Below, one piece after another: positions 24,788 through 32,853 of a DNA stretch of 64,000 nucleotides. Made by a program: the position numbers and the translations under genes. This DNA comes from Prevotella sp. UBA2456. Lineage in GTDB: Bacteria; Bacteroidota; Bacteroidia; Bacteroidales; Bacteroidaceae. The stretch's first letter is position 1. Every line of letters begins with the position of its first letter. The notes beneath the pieces were generated by a model. That model searched no databases, was not told the origin of the DNA, and worked only from the letters and a program-made list of their open reading frames with translations. The DNA lies in the NCBI GenBank assembly GCA_002342415.1, contig DDPY01000025.1, forward strand, positions 5,415-69,414, written 5' to 3'.

Positions 24788-25885
24788 ATGAAAGATGTAA
24801 AACTGGTCCTGCAAGACGGGACGACATTTCAGGGAAAAAGTTTCGGCTATGACAAGCAAGTAGTCGGTGAAGTGGTGTTCAATACCGCTATGATGGGTTA
24901 TCCGGAAAGCCTGACCGACCCCAGCTATGCCGGTCAGATGATGGTGCTCACTTACCCGTTGGTAGGTAACTATGGCGTGCCTCCTTTTACGACAGAGGAT
25001 AATGGACTCGCTACGTTTATGGAAAGTGATAAGATATATGCTACGGCCTTGATAGTAAGCGACTATTCCGAGCAGTATTCCCATTGGAATGCCGTAGAGT
25101 CGCTGGGCGACTGGCTGAAGCGCGAGCAGGTGCCGGGCGTGACGGGTATAGACACCCGTCAGCTGACCAAGGTGCTGCGCGAGCATGGAGTGATGATGGG
25201 CCGCTTGGTGTTTGGGGATAATTCTAGTGATACTAGTTATACTAGTGATACTAGTGGCGCGATTGAGGACTATGGTTCTGTGAACTGGGTGGAGCGGGTC
25301 AGTTGTAAGGACATCATCCGCTATAATGAAGGTGCAGGCCGCAAGGTAGTACTGGTGGACTGCGGCGTGAAGCAGAACATCATCCGCTGTCTTATCCGTC
25401 GCGGGGTCGAGGTGATTCGAGTGCCTTGGAACTATGATTATACGGCGATGGAGTTCGATGGCTTGTTCCTTGCCAACGGTCCTGGCGATCCCGACCGTTG
25501 TGTGGCAGCCGTCGACATACTGAAGAAGCAGATGTCGATGAGTCGCAAGCCCATCTGCGGCATCTGTATGGGCAATCAGCTGATGGGCAAGGCTGCCGGC
25601 GCCACAATCTATAAGCTGAAGTATGGCCATCGGAGCCATAACCAGCCAGTGCAGGAGGTGGGAACCAACCGTTGCTATGTGACCTCTCAGAATCACGGCT
25701 ATGCTGTCGATACCGCTACGCTGGACAAAGACTGGCGCGAGCTGTTCGTGAATATGAACGACGGCTCGAACGAAGGTATCCGTCACCAGACAAATCCATG
25801 GTTCTCCAGTCAGTTTCATCCTGAGGCTTGCTCGGGCCCTGTAGATACAGAATTTATGTTTGACCGTTTTATTGAAGCATTATGA
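24788..25885 (+). CDS. carA: Carbamoyl-phosphate synthase small subunit
   Basis: 365 residues from the ATG at 24788; a TTG four codons earlier is less likely. It hydrolyses glutamine and passes ammonia to CarB for pyrimidine and arginine synthesis. The class I glutaminase nucleophile is in GICMGNQLMG, with a C-terminal HPEA...P segment. Unusual: a Ser/Asp/Thr run (SDTSYTSDTSG) encoded by 9-bp units built on ACTAGT lies at about 25228-25259, inside the otherwise conserved N-terminal domain. The stop overlaps carB by 4 bp (ATGA). Confidence 0.94.
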   Translation: MKDVKLVLQDGTTFQGKSFGYDKQVVGEVVFNTAMMGYPESLTDPSYAGQMMVLTYPLVGNYGVPPFTTEDNGLATFMESDKIYATALIVSDYSEQYSHWNAVESLGDWLKREQVPGVTGIDTRQLTKVLREHGVMMGRLVFGDNSSDTSYTSDTSGAIEDYGSVNWVERVSCKDIIRYNEGAGRKVVLVDCGVKQNIIRCLIRRGVEVIRVPWNYDYTAMEFDGLFLANGPGDPDRCVAAVDILKKQMSMSRKPICGICMGNQLMGKAAGATIYKLKYGHRSHNQPVQEVGTNRCYVTSQNHGYAVDTATLDKDWRELFVNMNDGSNEGIRHQTNPWFSSQFHPEACSGPVDTEFMFDRFIEAL

Positions 25886-28800
25886 AAGACCAGAATATCA
25901 AGAAAGTCCTGTTGCTAGGCTCAGGCGCATTAAAAATAGGAGAAGCAGGCGAGTTCGACTATTCCGGCAGTCAGGCCCTGAAGGCGCTGCGCGAAGAAGG
26001 CGTCAAGACGGTGCTCATCAATCCGAATATCGCTACCGTGCAGACCTCGGAGGGCGTAGCCGATGAGATTTACTTCCTGCCTGTTCAGCCTTACTTTGTA
26101 GAGAAAGTGATAGCCAAGGAGCGTCCCGATGGCATTCTGCTTGCCTTTGGCGGACAGACTGCCCTCAACTGTGGTGTAGAATTATATAAGAGTGGTGTAC
26201 TTGAAAAGTATGGAGTGAAGGTGCTGGGTACGCCTGTGCAGGCTATTATGGACACCGAAGACCGCGAACTGTTTGTAGAGAAGTTGAACGAGATCAATGT
26301 CAAGACCATCAAGAGCGAGGCTTGCGAGACGATAGGGCAGGCTCGCCAGGCAGCCCGCGACCTCGGCTATCCTGTCATTCTGCGTGCAGCCTATGCCTTG
26401 GGCGGTCTGGGCTCAGGCTTCTGCGACAACGAGCAGGAACTGGACAAACTGGCTGAGAAAGCCTTCTCGTTCTCGCCACAGGTGCTGGTCGAGAAATCGC
26501 TGAAAGGATGGAAAGAAATCGAGTACGAGGTGGTGCGCGACCGCTACGACAACTGTATCACTGTGTGTAACATGGAGAACTTCGACCCGTTGGGCATCCA
26601 TACAGGTGAGTCGATAGTCATCGCTCCCTCGCAGACGCTCACCAATTCGGAGTATCATAAGTTGCGCGCTTTAGCCATCAAGATTATCCGTCATATCGGC
26701 ATCGTAGGCGAGTGTAATGTGCAGTATGCCTTCGACCCGCAGTCGGAAGACTACAGGGTGATTGAGGTCAATGCCCGCCTAAGCCGTTCGTCGGCGTTGG
26801 CTTCGAAGGCCACTGGCTATCCCTTGGCTTTCGTTGCTGCCAAGCTGGGTATGGGCTACGGACTGTTTGAACTGAAGAACTCGGTGACTAAGACTACGAG
26901 TGCTTTCTTCGAGCCGGCATTGGACTATGTGGTGTGCAAGATTCCCCGTTGGGACCTATCGAAGTTTCATGGTGTCGACAAGGAGTTAGGCTCGTCGATG
27001 AAGAGTGTAGGCGAGGTGATGGCTATCGGACGCAACTTCGAGGAAGCTATCCAGAAGGGCCTGCGCATGATAGGGCAGGGGATGCATGGCTATGTGGAGA
27101 ACAAGGAGTTGCGCATAGCAGACATCGACGCTGCCCTGCGCGAACCGACAGACAAGCGCATCTTTGTCATCTCGAAGGCGATGCATCTGCCAGAATACAC
27201 TATCGACCGTATTCATGAACTGACCAAGATAGACAAGTGGTTCCTGTATAAGCTGAAGCATATCATTGATATCGACGAGCGGCTGAAGAAGCAGCATATC
27301 AACACGCTGGACACCGACCTGCTGCGCGAAGCGAAAGTCTACGGCTTCACCGACTTCCAGATAGCGCGTGCCGTTGGTCTGGAGCAGGACTATCACAATA
27401 TGCATCAGGCCCTGTTGGTGGTTCGCAACCGCCGTAAGCAGCTCGGCATCGTGCCTGTGGTGAAGCAGATTGACACCCTGGCCGCAGAGTATCCTGCCCA
27501 GACTAATTATCTCTATCTCACCTACTCAGGCCGTCAGGGCGATATAGGCTATGAGCACGACGGACGCACCATTATCGTGCTCGGTTCAGGTGCTTATCGC
27601 ATCGGTTCCAGTGTCGAGTTCGACTGGTGCGGGGTGCAGGCATTGAATACGATTCGCAAGGAGGGATGGCGCTCTGTGATGATTAACTACAACCCCGAGA
27701 CCGTATCTACCGACTACGATATGTGCGACCGCCTGTATTTTGATGAACTGACCTTCGAGCGCGTGCTCGACATCATCGACCTGGAACAGCCGCATGGTGT
27801 CATCGTTTCTACGGGTGGTCAGATTCCCAACAATCTGGCCATGTATCTCGACGAGCAACATGTCCCCATCCTTGGCACCTCGGCTCAGGATATTGATGGC
27901 GCAGAAGATCGTGCCAAATTCTCGCAGATGCTCAACGAACTGGGTGTCAACCAGCCCGAATGGAGTGCGCTGACCTCGATGGAGGACATCGACCGCTTTG
28001 TCGACCGTGTAGGGTTCCCCGTGCTGGTGCGCCCGTCGTACGTGCTGAGTGGTGCCGCCATGAATGTCTGCTCGAACAAGGACGAGCTGGAGCGCTTCCT
28101 GCAATTAGCTGCCAATGTGTCGGAAGACCATCCCGTAGTCGTCTCAAAATTCATCGAACATGCTAAGGAGATTGAGATGGATGCGGTGGCCAAGGACGGT
28201 GAGATACTGGCGTATGCCATCAGCGAGCATATCGAGTTTGCCGGCGTTCATTCGGGCGATGCTACCATCCAGTTCCCTCCGCAGAAGCTCTATGTCGAGA
28301 CCGTTCGCCGCATCAAGCGCATCTCGCGCCAGATTGCCAAGGCTCTGCACATCAACGGACCGTTTAATATCCAGTATATGGCACGCGACAACGACATCCT
28401 TGTCATTGAGTGTAATCTGCGAGCATCGCGCTCGTTCCCGTTTGTCAGCAAGGTGCTGAAACTCAATCTTATAGAACTGGCCACGAAGGTGATGCTGGGC
28501 TTGCCCGTTGAGCGTCCGTCCAAGAATCTCTTCGACTTGGACTATGTGGGTATCAAGGCCTCGCAGTTCTCGTTTAACCGTCTTCAGAAAGCCGATCCCG
28601 TGCTGGGAGTGGATATGGCGTCGACTGGCGAGGTGGGCTGTATTGGCGACAATACGAATACAGCTCTGCTGAAGTCGATGCTGAGTGTGGGCTATCGGAT
28701 TCCGAAAAAGACCGTCTTGCTCTCTACTGGTGGTGCCAAGCAGAAGGCTGAGATGCTGGATGCCGCGCGTATGTTAGTCGAGCATGGTTACGAGCTGTAT

Positions 28801-29109
28801 GCCACAGGCGGCACGTCCAAATACCTCACGGACAATGGGGTGGCGAATACGCTGGTACACTGGCCTTCGGACAACGGTCAGCCCCAGGCACTCGATCTGT
28901 TGCACGAGCATAAGATAGACATGGTGGTGAACATCCCGAAGGATCTGACCACCCATGAGCTGACCAATGGCTACAAGATTCGCCGTGCAGCCATCGACCT
29001 GAATGTTCCGCTTATCACTAACAGCCGTCTGGCCAGTGCCTTCATTCAGGCTTTCTGTATGGTAGGACTGGAAGGTATAGGCATCAAGTCGTGGAGCGAA
29101 TATAAGTAA
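25882..29109 (+). CDS. carB: Carbamoyl-phosphate synthase large subunit
   Basis: 1075 residues, the normal length. Two homologous ATP-grasp halves are visible: the first opens with KKVLLLGSGALKIGEAGEFDY, the second with IIVLGSGAYRIGSSVEFDW. A C-terminal MGS-like domain (VLLSTGGAKQKAEMLDAARML) is the allosteric site. It makes carbamoyl phosphate from bicarbonate, ammonia and two ATP. It is translationally coupled to carA and followed by a perfect hairpin. Confidence 0.96.
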   Translation: MKDQNIKKVLLLGSGALKIGEAGEFDYSGSQALKALREEGVKTVLINPNIATVQTSEGVADEIYFLPVQPYFVEKVIAKERPDGILLAFGGQTALNCGVELYKSGVLEKYGVKVLGTPVQAIMDTEDRELFVEKLNEINVKTIKSEACETIGQARQAARDLGYPVILRAAYALGGLGSGFCDNEQELDKLAEKAFSFSPQVLVEKSLKGWKEIEYEVVRDRYDNCITVCNMENFDPLGIHTGESIVIAPSQTLTNSEYHKLRALAIKIIRHIGIVGECNVQYAFDPQSEDYRVIEVNARLSRSSALASKATGYPLAFVAAKLGMGYGLFELKNSVTKTTSAFFEPALDYVVCKIPRWDLSKFHGVDKELGSSMKSVGEVMAIGRNFEEAIQKGLRMIGQGMHGYVENKELRIADIDAALREPTDKRIFVISKAMHLPEYTIDRIHELTKIDKWFLYKLKHIIDIDERLKKQHINTLDTDLLREAKVYGFTDFQIARAVGLEQDYHNMHQALLVVRNRRKQLGIVPVVKQIDTLAAEYPAQTNYLYLTYSGRQGDIGYEHDGRTIIVLGSGAYRIGSSVEFDWCGVQALNTIRKEGWRSVMINYNPETVSTDYDMCDRLYFDELTFERVLDIIDLEQPHGVIVSTGGQIPNNLAMYLDEQHVPILGTSAQDIDGAEDRAKFSQMLNELGVNQPEWSALTSMEDIDRFVDRVGFPVLVRPSYVLSGAAMNVCSNKDELERFLQLAANVSEDHPVVVSKFIEHAKEIEMDAVAKDGEILAYAISEHIEFAGVHSGDATIQFPPQKLYVETVRRIKRISRQIAKALHINGPFNIQYMARDNDILVIECNLRASRSFPFVSKVLKLNLIELATKVMLGLPVERPSKNLFDLDYVGIKASQFSFNRLQKADPVLGVDMASTGEVGCIGDNTNTALLKSMLSVGYRIPKKTVLLSTGGAKQKAEMLDAARMLVEHGYELYATGGTSKYLTDNGVANTLVHWPSDNGQPQALDLLHEHKIDMVVNIPKDLTTHELTNGYKIRRAAIDLNVPLITNSRLASAFIQAFCMVGLEGIGIKSWSEYK

Positions 29110-29117
29110 AAAGTTAA

Positions 29118-29148
29118 GCAAATATTTGGCATTTCGCCAAATATTTGC
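29118..29148 (+). terminator. Perfect inverted repeat after carB, overlapping the next promoter
   Basis: GCAAATATTTGGC (29118-29130) and GCCAAATATTTGC (29136-29148) are a perfect 13-bp inverted repeat with an ATTTC loop. The left arm contains the -33 TTTG of the next gene and the right arm ends exactly at its -7 box. No T-run follows, so it may act as an operator as well as, or instead of, a terminator. Confidence 0.6.
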
Positions 29149-29156
29149 TACTTTTG
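29125..29156 (+). promoter_or_regulatory. Promoter of the receiver-kinase gene
   Basis: TTTG (29125-29128), 20-bp spacer, TACTTTTG (29149-29156). The spacer is filled by the inverted repeat, so a dimeric protein bound to the palindrome would block polymerase. Confidence 0.7.
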
Positions 29157-29184
29157 CAAGTTGAAAAGACTAACCTTTAAAACA

Positions 29185-30333
29185 ATGGAATTAAACGAAT
29201 CCTTTGAAAGCCAAATAAATCGGAGTGACTATAAGATTCTGATTGTCGATGATGTCGTGAGTAACGTGTTGTTACTCAAGATATTACTTACCAACGAGAA
29301 ATTCAAGGTATGCACCGCCAACAATGGTACTTCCTGCATAGAGCAGGCTAAGGCCGAGAAGCCTGACCTGATACTGCTCGACGTGATGATGCCCGACATC
29401 AGTGGCTTTGATGCTGCGGTCATTCTCAAGAAAGATCCCGAGACGCTGGATATTCCCATCATTTTCCTCACAGCCCTCAACAATCCTTCCGACCTTGTTC
29501 ATGGATTCCAGGTAGGTGCCAACGACTTCCTTACCAAGCCTTTCAACAAGGAGGAACTGGTGATGCGCGTGATGCACCAGATACAGCTGGTGGCTGCCAA
29601 GCGCATCATTGTAAGACAGAACGAGGAGCTGCGCCGCACCATCCAGAACCGCGACAAGATGTATTCCGTCATTGCTCACGACTTGCGTTCGCCTATGGCC
29701 AGTATCCGCATGGTGCTCAATCTGGCTGTCAATGTGGTGTCGCCCGACATCGTTGGTCAGGAAATCTTCGATCTGCTCGACAAGGCCAACCGCGAATCGG
29801 AGGAGACCCACGACCTGTTGGACAACCTGCTCAAGTGGACGAAGAGTCAGACTGGCCGACTGAATGTGGTCTATCAGGATATCGACCTCGACGATGTGGT
29901 GCCTGGTGTGGTAGATATCTTCAAGATGATTGCAGAGATGAAGAAGATTCATCTGAAGTATATACCCTCCGACGAGAAGCTGACAGTCAGGGCCGACAAC
30001 GATATGATCAAGACTGTGATTCGCAACTTCCTGTCCAACGCCATCAAGTTTACTCCCGAGGACAAGGGCATCGAGGTGTACTATAAGCGCGAAGGCGACT
30101 TTGCGCGTATCTGTGTGCAGGACCACGGTGTGGGTATAGCTGCCGACCGTATAGACAGTATCTTCCATAAAGGCGAGACTACGTATGGTACTGGCGGTGA
30201 GGAAGGTTCCGGACTGGGACTTCAGCTCTGTCAGGACTTTGCCCGCAAGAATGGCGGCGATGCCTATGTGGAGTCTGTCGAAGGCGAAGGCTCGACCTTC
30301 AGTTTCACCATTCCCCTTAAAAAGGAAGAATAA
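29185..30333 (+). CDS. Receiver domain-histidine kinase protein
   Basis: 382 residues from the ATG at 29185. An N-terminal receiver domain (about 17-135) has the acidic pair Asp22/Asp23, phospho-acceptor Asp66 in LILLDVMMP, and Lys118 in LTKPF. A short coiled linker leads to HisKA with His165 in SVIAHDLRSPM, then HATPase with N-box FLSNAIKFTPED, G1 DHGVGI and G2 GSGLGLQLC. There is no membrane segment, so this is a cytosolic kinase with its receiver at the N-terminus, a stand-alone phosphorelay element. No partner gene is adjacent. The input signal is unknown. Confidence 0.88.
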   Translation: MELNESFESQINRSDYKILIVDDVVSNVLLLKILLTNEKFKVCTANNGTSCIEQAKAEKPDLILLDVMMPDISGFDAAVILKKDPETLDIPIIFLTALNNPSDLVHGFQVGANDFLTKPFNKEELVMRVMHQIQLVAAKRIIVRQNEELRRTIQNRDKMYSVIAHDLRSPMASIRMVLNLAVNVVSPDIVGQEIFDLLDKANRESEETHDLLDNLLKWTKSQTGRLNVVYQDIDLDDVVPGVVDIFKMIAEMKKIHLKYIPSDEKLTVRADNDMIKTVIRNFLSNAIKFTPEDKGIEVYYKREGDFARICVQDHGVGIAADRIDSIFHKGETTYGTGGEEGSGLGLQLCQDFARKNGGDAYVESVEGEGSTFSFTIPLKKEE

Positions 30334-30349
30334 TAAGTTTGAAAGTGAA

Positions 30350-30414
30350 AAGTGAAGAGTGAAGAATTTCCTGCCGGACTCCAATGGCGGCAGCAGATTC
30401 TTCACTCTTCACTT
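30350..30414. terminator. Long heptamer-repeat hairpin between convergent genes
   Basis: An 18-bp perfect stem: the left arm 30350-30367 is AGTGAAG-type repeats and the right arm 30397-30414 is its complement. An inner CTGCCG/CGGCAG stem (30371-30376 and 30388-30393) sits inside. T-runs follow on the plus side and A-rich sequence precedes it, so it can stop transcripts from both the kinase gene and the SPFH gene. Confidence 0.75.
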
Positions 30415-30416
30415 TT

Positions 30417-31373
30417 TTAGTTCTCACTCTTAAAGAGGTCCTTGATGCCGCCGATGCTGCCCATCAGGTTGGTAGCCTCGTAAGGCAGGTAGACCGTCTT
30501 GGTCTTGTCGCCCGAAGCCAGTTCCTCCAGCATCTGGATGTACTTTTGAGCCAGCAGATAGTTGGCGGGATTGGTCGATTTGCCCACAGCCTCGGTAATC
30601 AGTTCAATGGCCTTGGCCTCGGCTTCAGCCTTGCGGATGCGAGCCTGAGCCTCACCTTCTGCATGAAGGATGGCTTGTTGTTTCTGGGCATCGGCGCGGT
30701 TGATGATAGCCGTCTTCTCACCCTCGGAAGCCAGAATCTCAGCAGCTTTCTCACCTTCAGAGGTCAGAATCTGGGCACGCTTGTTACGCTCGGCCTGCAT
30801 CTGCTTCTCCATCGCATTCAGCACGGTGGCAGGGGGCACGATGTCTTGTAGTTCTACGCGATTCACCTTGACGCCCCACTTGTCTGTAGCATCGTCCAGC
30901 ACGGCGCGCAGCTTCGTGTTGATGGTGTCACGCGAGGTCAGCGTCTCGTCCAGTTCCATCTCACCGATGATGTTACGCAGGGTGGTCTGCGTCAGCTTCT
31001 CGATGGCGTTGGGCAGGTTCGAAATCTCGTAGACAGCCTTGAAGGGGTCTACAATCTGGAAGTAGAGCAGGGCGTTGATTTCCATCTGGATGTTGTCCTT
31101 GGTAATCACGTTCTGCGAGGGGAAGTCGTACACCTGTTCGCGCAAGTCAATACTGCTTGAGTAGGCATAGCGTCCGCGGGTGAGCACTACAATCTCCTTG
31201 GCGCGGTCGATGAAGGGGACGATGATGTTGATACCAGGATTCAGTGTTGCATAGTAGCGTCCCAGACGCTCGATGATGCGGGTTTCCGACTGCGGGATAA
31301 TCACTAGTGCCATCTTGGCAAAGACAACGACCAAGACGACGATAACAATTAGTACATAACTCATAATGTCCAT
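30417..31373 (-). CDS. SPFH/Band 7 (stomatin-like, QmcA-type) membrane protein
   Basis: 318 residues. An N-terminal hydrophobic helix (YVLIVIVVLVVVFAKMALVII) is followed by the SPFH domain (about 28-190; RYYATLNPGINIIVPFIDR, DVITKDNIQM-like region). A charged Ala/Glu-rich coiled coil spans about 190-275 (SEGEKAAEILASEGEK). Family members form large cage-like assemblies in membrane microdomains together with NfeD partners. It lies 28 bp downstream of the NfeD gene, the classic pairing. Confidence 0.88.
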   Translation of the reverse strand: MDIMSYVLIVIVVLVVVFAKMALVIIPQSETRIIERLGRYYATLNPGINIIVPFIDRAKEIVVLTRGRYAYSSSIDLREQVYDFPSQNVITKDNIQMEINALLYFQIVDPFKAVYEISNLPNAIEKLTQTTLRNIIGEMELDETLTSRDTINTKLRAVLDDATDKWGVKVNRVELQDIVPPATVLNAMEKQMQAERNKRAQILTSEGEKAAEILASEGEKTAIINRADAQKQQAILHAEGEAQARIRKAEAEAKAIELITEAVGKSTNPANYLLAQKYIQMLEELASGDKTKTVYLPYEATNLMGSIGGIKDLFKSEN

Positions 31374-31401
31374 AGTTTTTATTTATTTGATAATGAAATG
31401 T

Positions 31402-31845
31402 TTATAATGTCTCAACGGTAATGATGGTACTCTCGCGCCCGACGACGCGGACGGTAGTGCCAGTGGGGATGTCCTCTGTGCTGACAGCGCGCCACAGGTC
31501 GCCGTCTATCTGGACATAGCCTTTTCCACCAGGCTTGATGGCTTCCGTTACGCGCCCCGTACGGCCTAACAGCGCATCGGCATTCGAGGGTTTGTTGGGC
31601 TCGTTTTTGTGCAGGTAGCGCAGGGCTATGGGCCTCACAAAGAGTACGCTGAGCAGCGAGAACAGTGCAAAGACGGCAATCTGCCAGTAGACGCTCAGTC
31701 CAACGGCAGCGCCGATGACGCCAAAGACGGCTCCGATAGAGAAACAGATGATGAAGAAATCACCCGACGACAGTTCCAGAATCAGGCAGAGCACAGCCAC
31801 GATGGCCCATACCTGCCACATGTTTGCTAAGAAATACTCAATCAT
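31402..31845 (-). CDS. NfeD family membrane protein
   Basis: 147 residues, the short NfeD form without a protease domain. About three membrane helices span residues 10-75, including GDFFIICFSIGAVFGVIGAAVGLSVYW. A C-terminal OB fold (LLGRTGRVTEAIKPGGKGYVQIDGDLWRAVS) ends in VVGRESTIITVETL. NfeD proteins bind SPFH proteins and may support membrane quality control. It sits between the SPFH gene and a putative membrane regulator in one minus-strand operon. Confidence 0.87.
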   Translation of the reverse strand: MIEYFLANMWQVWAIVAVLCLILELSSGDFFIICFSIGAVFGVIGAAVGLSVYWQIAVFALFSLLSVLFVRPIALRYLHKNEPNKPSNADALLGRTGRVTEAIKPGGKGYVQIDGDLWRAVSTEDIPTGTTVRVVGRESTIITVETL

Positions 31846-31896
31846 ACGCTATTTACGATTTTACAATATTACTATGTTACGATTTGTTGTTCAGTT

Positions 31897-32412
31897 TCAG
31901 ATTGACAGGATGAAGTCGTCCCAGTCGCGTGTAGAGCCCTTCTTGCCGAAGACCTTCTGGTATAGCCTGCTGCGAGTCGAGGCAATGCTCTCCTTCGAGT
32001 GGGCTGTCAGCGTGGCAATATCCTTGGGTTGTACGCGAATCTTGATAAGCAGGCTGACGTGATAGTCCTGTTCGCTCATGCGGTAGAGGCTGTACAGTTT
32101 GTCTGTAAATCCCGAGTAGGTGGCGTTCACCACTTCCGTCAGTCCTGCCCATTCCGCTTCTGGCATACTTTTTCCGTCGGCCAGATATTGCCTGATGCGC
32201 TGGTAGACGTCTGACGAGAAGATGTCGTTCACGTCTTTCGTGTTTGTCCTTTGCTCCATCACGGCCATCTTCTGCATGGCGTGGATGTTGTCCAGTCGGC
32301 TCTGCAGCAGTTGCAGCTTACGACGATTCCACTGCAGCACCAATATAAATAAGGTGACGTAGAACACAGTGCAGATGATGAGCAGGAACAGCTCGCGGTC
32401 AGTCAATACCAT
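31897..32412 (-). CDS. Membrane-anchored putative transcriptional regulator
   Basis: 171 residues. A single membrane helix lies at about 8-26 (FLLIICTVFYVTLFILVLQW), followed by a coiled segment (about 27-60). The C-terminal part has the pattern IKIRVQPKDIATLTAHSKESIASTRSRL, resembling the LuxR-like helix-turn-helix that ends many TPR-type Bacteroidetes regulators (I/V-x-P-K-D-I-A then S/T-x-x-S). No sensor domain is present. It leads the NfeD-SPFH operon from the promoter at 32481-32488. The DNA-binding assignment is inference from the motif. Confidence 0.6.
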   Translation of the reverse strand: MVLTDRELFLLIICTVFYVTLFILVLQWNRRKLQLLQSRLDNIHAMQKMAVMEQRTNTKDVNDIFSSDVYQRIRQYLADGKSMPEAEWAGLTEVVNATYSGFTDKLYSLYRMSEQDYHVSLLIKIRVQPKDIATLTAHSKESIASTRSRLYQKVFGKKGSTRDWDDFILSI

Positions 32413-32420
32413 AGTTGTTT

Positions 32421-32460
32421 TCTATTTACTGATTTACTATTTACTGTTTACTGATTTATT
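32421..32460 (-). repeat. AGTAAAT heptamer repeats in the 5' leader
   Basis: Read on the minus strand, repeated (C)AGTAAAT/TAGTAAA units lie just upstream of the start codon at 32412 and downstream of the promoter at 32481, so they are in the transcribed leader. The same sequence in the same sense precedes trpS (32819-32850) and folC (50102-50131). Confidence 0.75.
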
Positions 32461-32480
32461 TTTTTACGATTATCTTATTG

Positions 32481-32488
32481 CAAAGGTA
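32481..32488 (-). promoter_or_regulatory. -7 element for the regulator-NfeD-SPFH operon
   Basis: TACCTTTG on the minus strand; a CTTG lies about 20 bp upstream on that strand at the -33 position. Confidence 0.6.
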
Positions 32489-32519
32489 CGAATTATTTGT
32501 GTGATAAGCAAGAAAAATG

Positions 32520-32563
32520 GTTTGCAAAAGTGTGCACAGTGTCAATTGCGCACTTTTGCAAAC
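32520..32563. repeat. 16-bp inverted repeat in a divergent intergenic region
   Basis: The arm at 32520-32535 (GTTTGCAAAAGTGTGC) pairs with 32548-32563 with one G-T pair, around a 12-base loop. No T-tail follows. It lies just upstream of the regulator operon promoter, so an operator or a structured RNA are both possible. A second pair CCCTTCTG/CAGAAGGG lies at 32571-32578 and 32620-32627. Confidence 0.6.
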
Positions 32564-32635
32564 ACATTTGCCCTTCTGCTGCTCTTATCTTGCCAGATGC
32601 TTATGCTTTTGTTTTTTGACAGAAGGGTATTTTAT

Positions 32636-32718
32636 GTTTCCAAGTTGGAAACATGTGTAGCCAACTTAGAAACATGTGTCTCCAAGTTGGAAACATACGT
32701 GCACAAGTTGTCAACTAA
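32636..32718. repeat. 21-bp-period palindromic repeat (CCAAGTTGG type)
   Basis: GTTTCCAAGTTGGAAAC at 32636-32652 is followed at 21-bp steps by variants centred near 32665, 32687 and 32709, linked by ACATGTGT-like sequence. A frame through it reads as SKLETCV heptads, but there is no sign it is a gene. The 32413-32853 gap holds only these repeats, the inverted repeat at 32520 and two promoters. Confidence 0.8.
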
Positions 32719-32771
32719 AAATGCTCAGTGAGGTAAATAAACTTATTTTTGATACAAAAAGAAAAGTTCTC

Positions 32772-32802
32772 TTTGTGTAATTGGAATTATTTCGTACCTT
32801 TG
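32772..32802 (+). promoter_or_regulatory. Promoter of trpS
   Basis: TTTG (32772-32775), 19-bp spacer, TACCTTTG (32795-32802), a full consensus match. The leader from about 32806 to 32853 is dominated by AGTAAAT repeats. Confidence 0.8.
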
Positions 32803-32818
32803 CACGCGTTTAGCAAAA

Positions 32819-32850
32819 AGTAAATAGTAAACCAGTAAATAGTAAATAAT
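32819..32850 (+). repeat. AGTAAAT heptamer repeats in the trpS leader
   Basis: AGTAAATAGTAAACC followed by AGTAAATAGTAAAT ends 3-4 bp before the trpS start codon. It lies in the same transcript sense and position as the repeats before the genes at 32412 (minus) and 50095 (minus). Confidence 0.75.
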
Positions 32851-32853
32851 CTG

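Noticed and set aside
32369..32731. 120-residue plus-strand frame ending in SKLETCV heptads
   Set aside because: It starts inside the opposite-strand gene, crosses that gene's promoter, and its end is produced by the 21-bp DNA repeat. No homology or promoter supports it.
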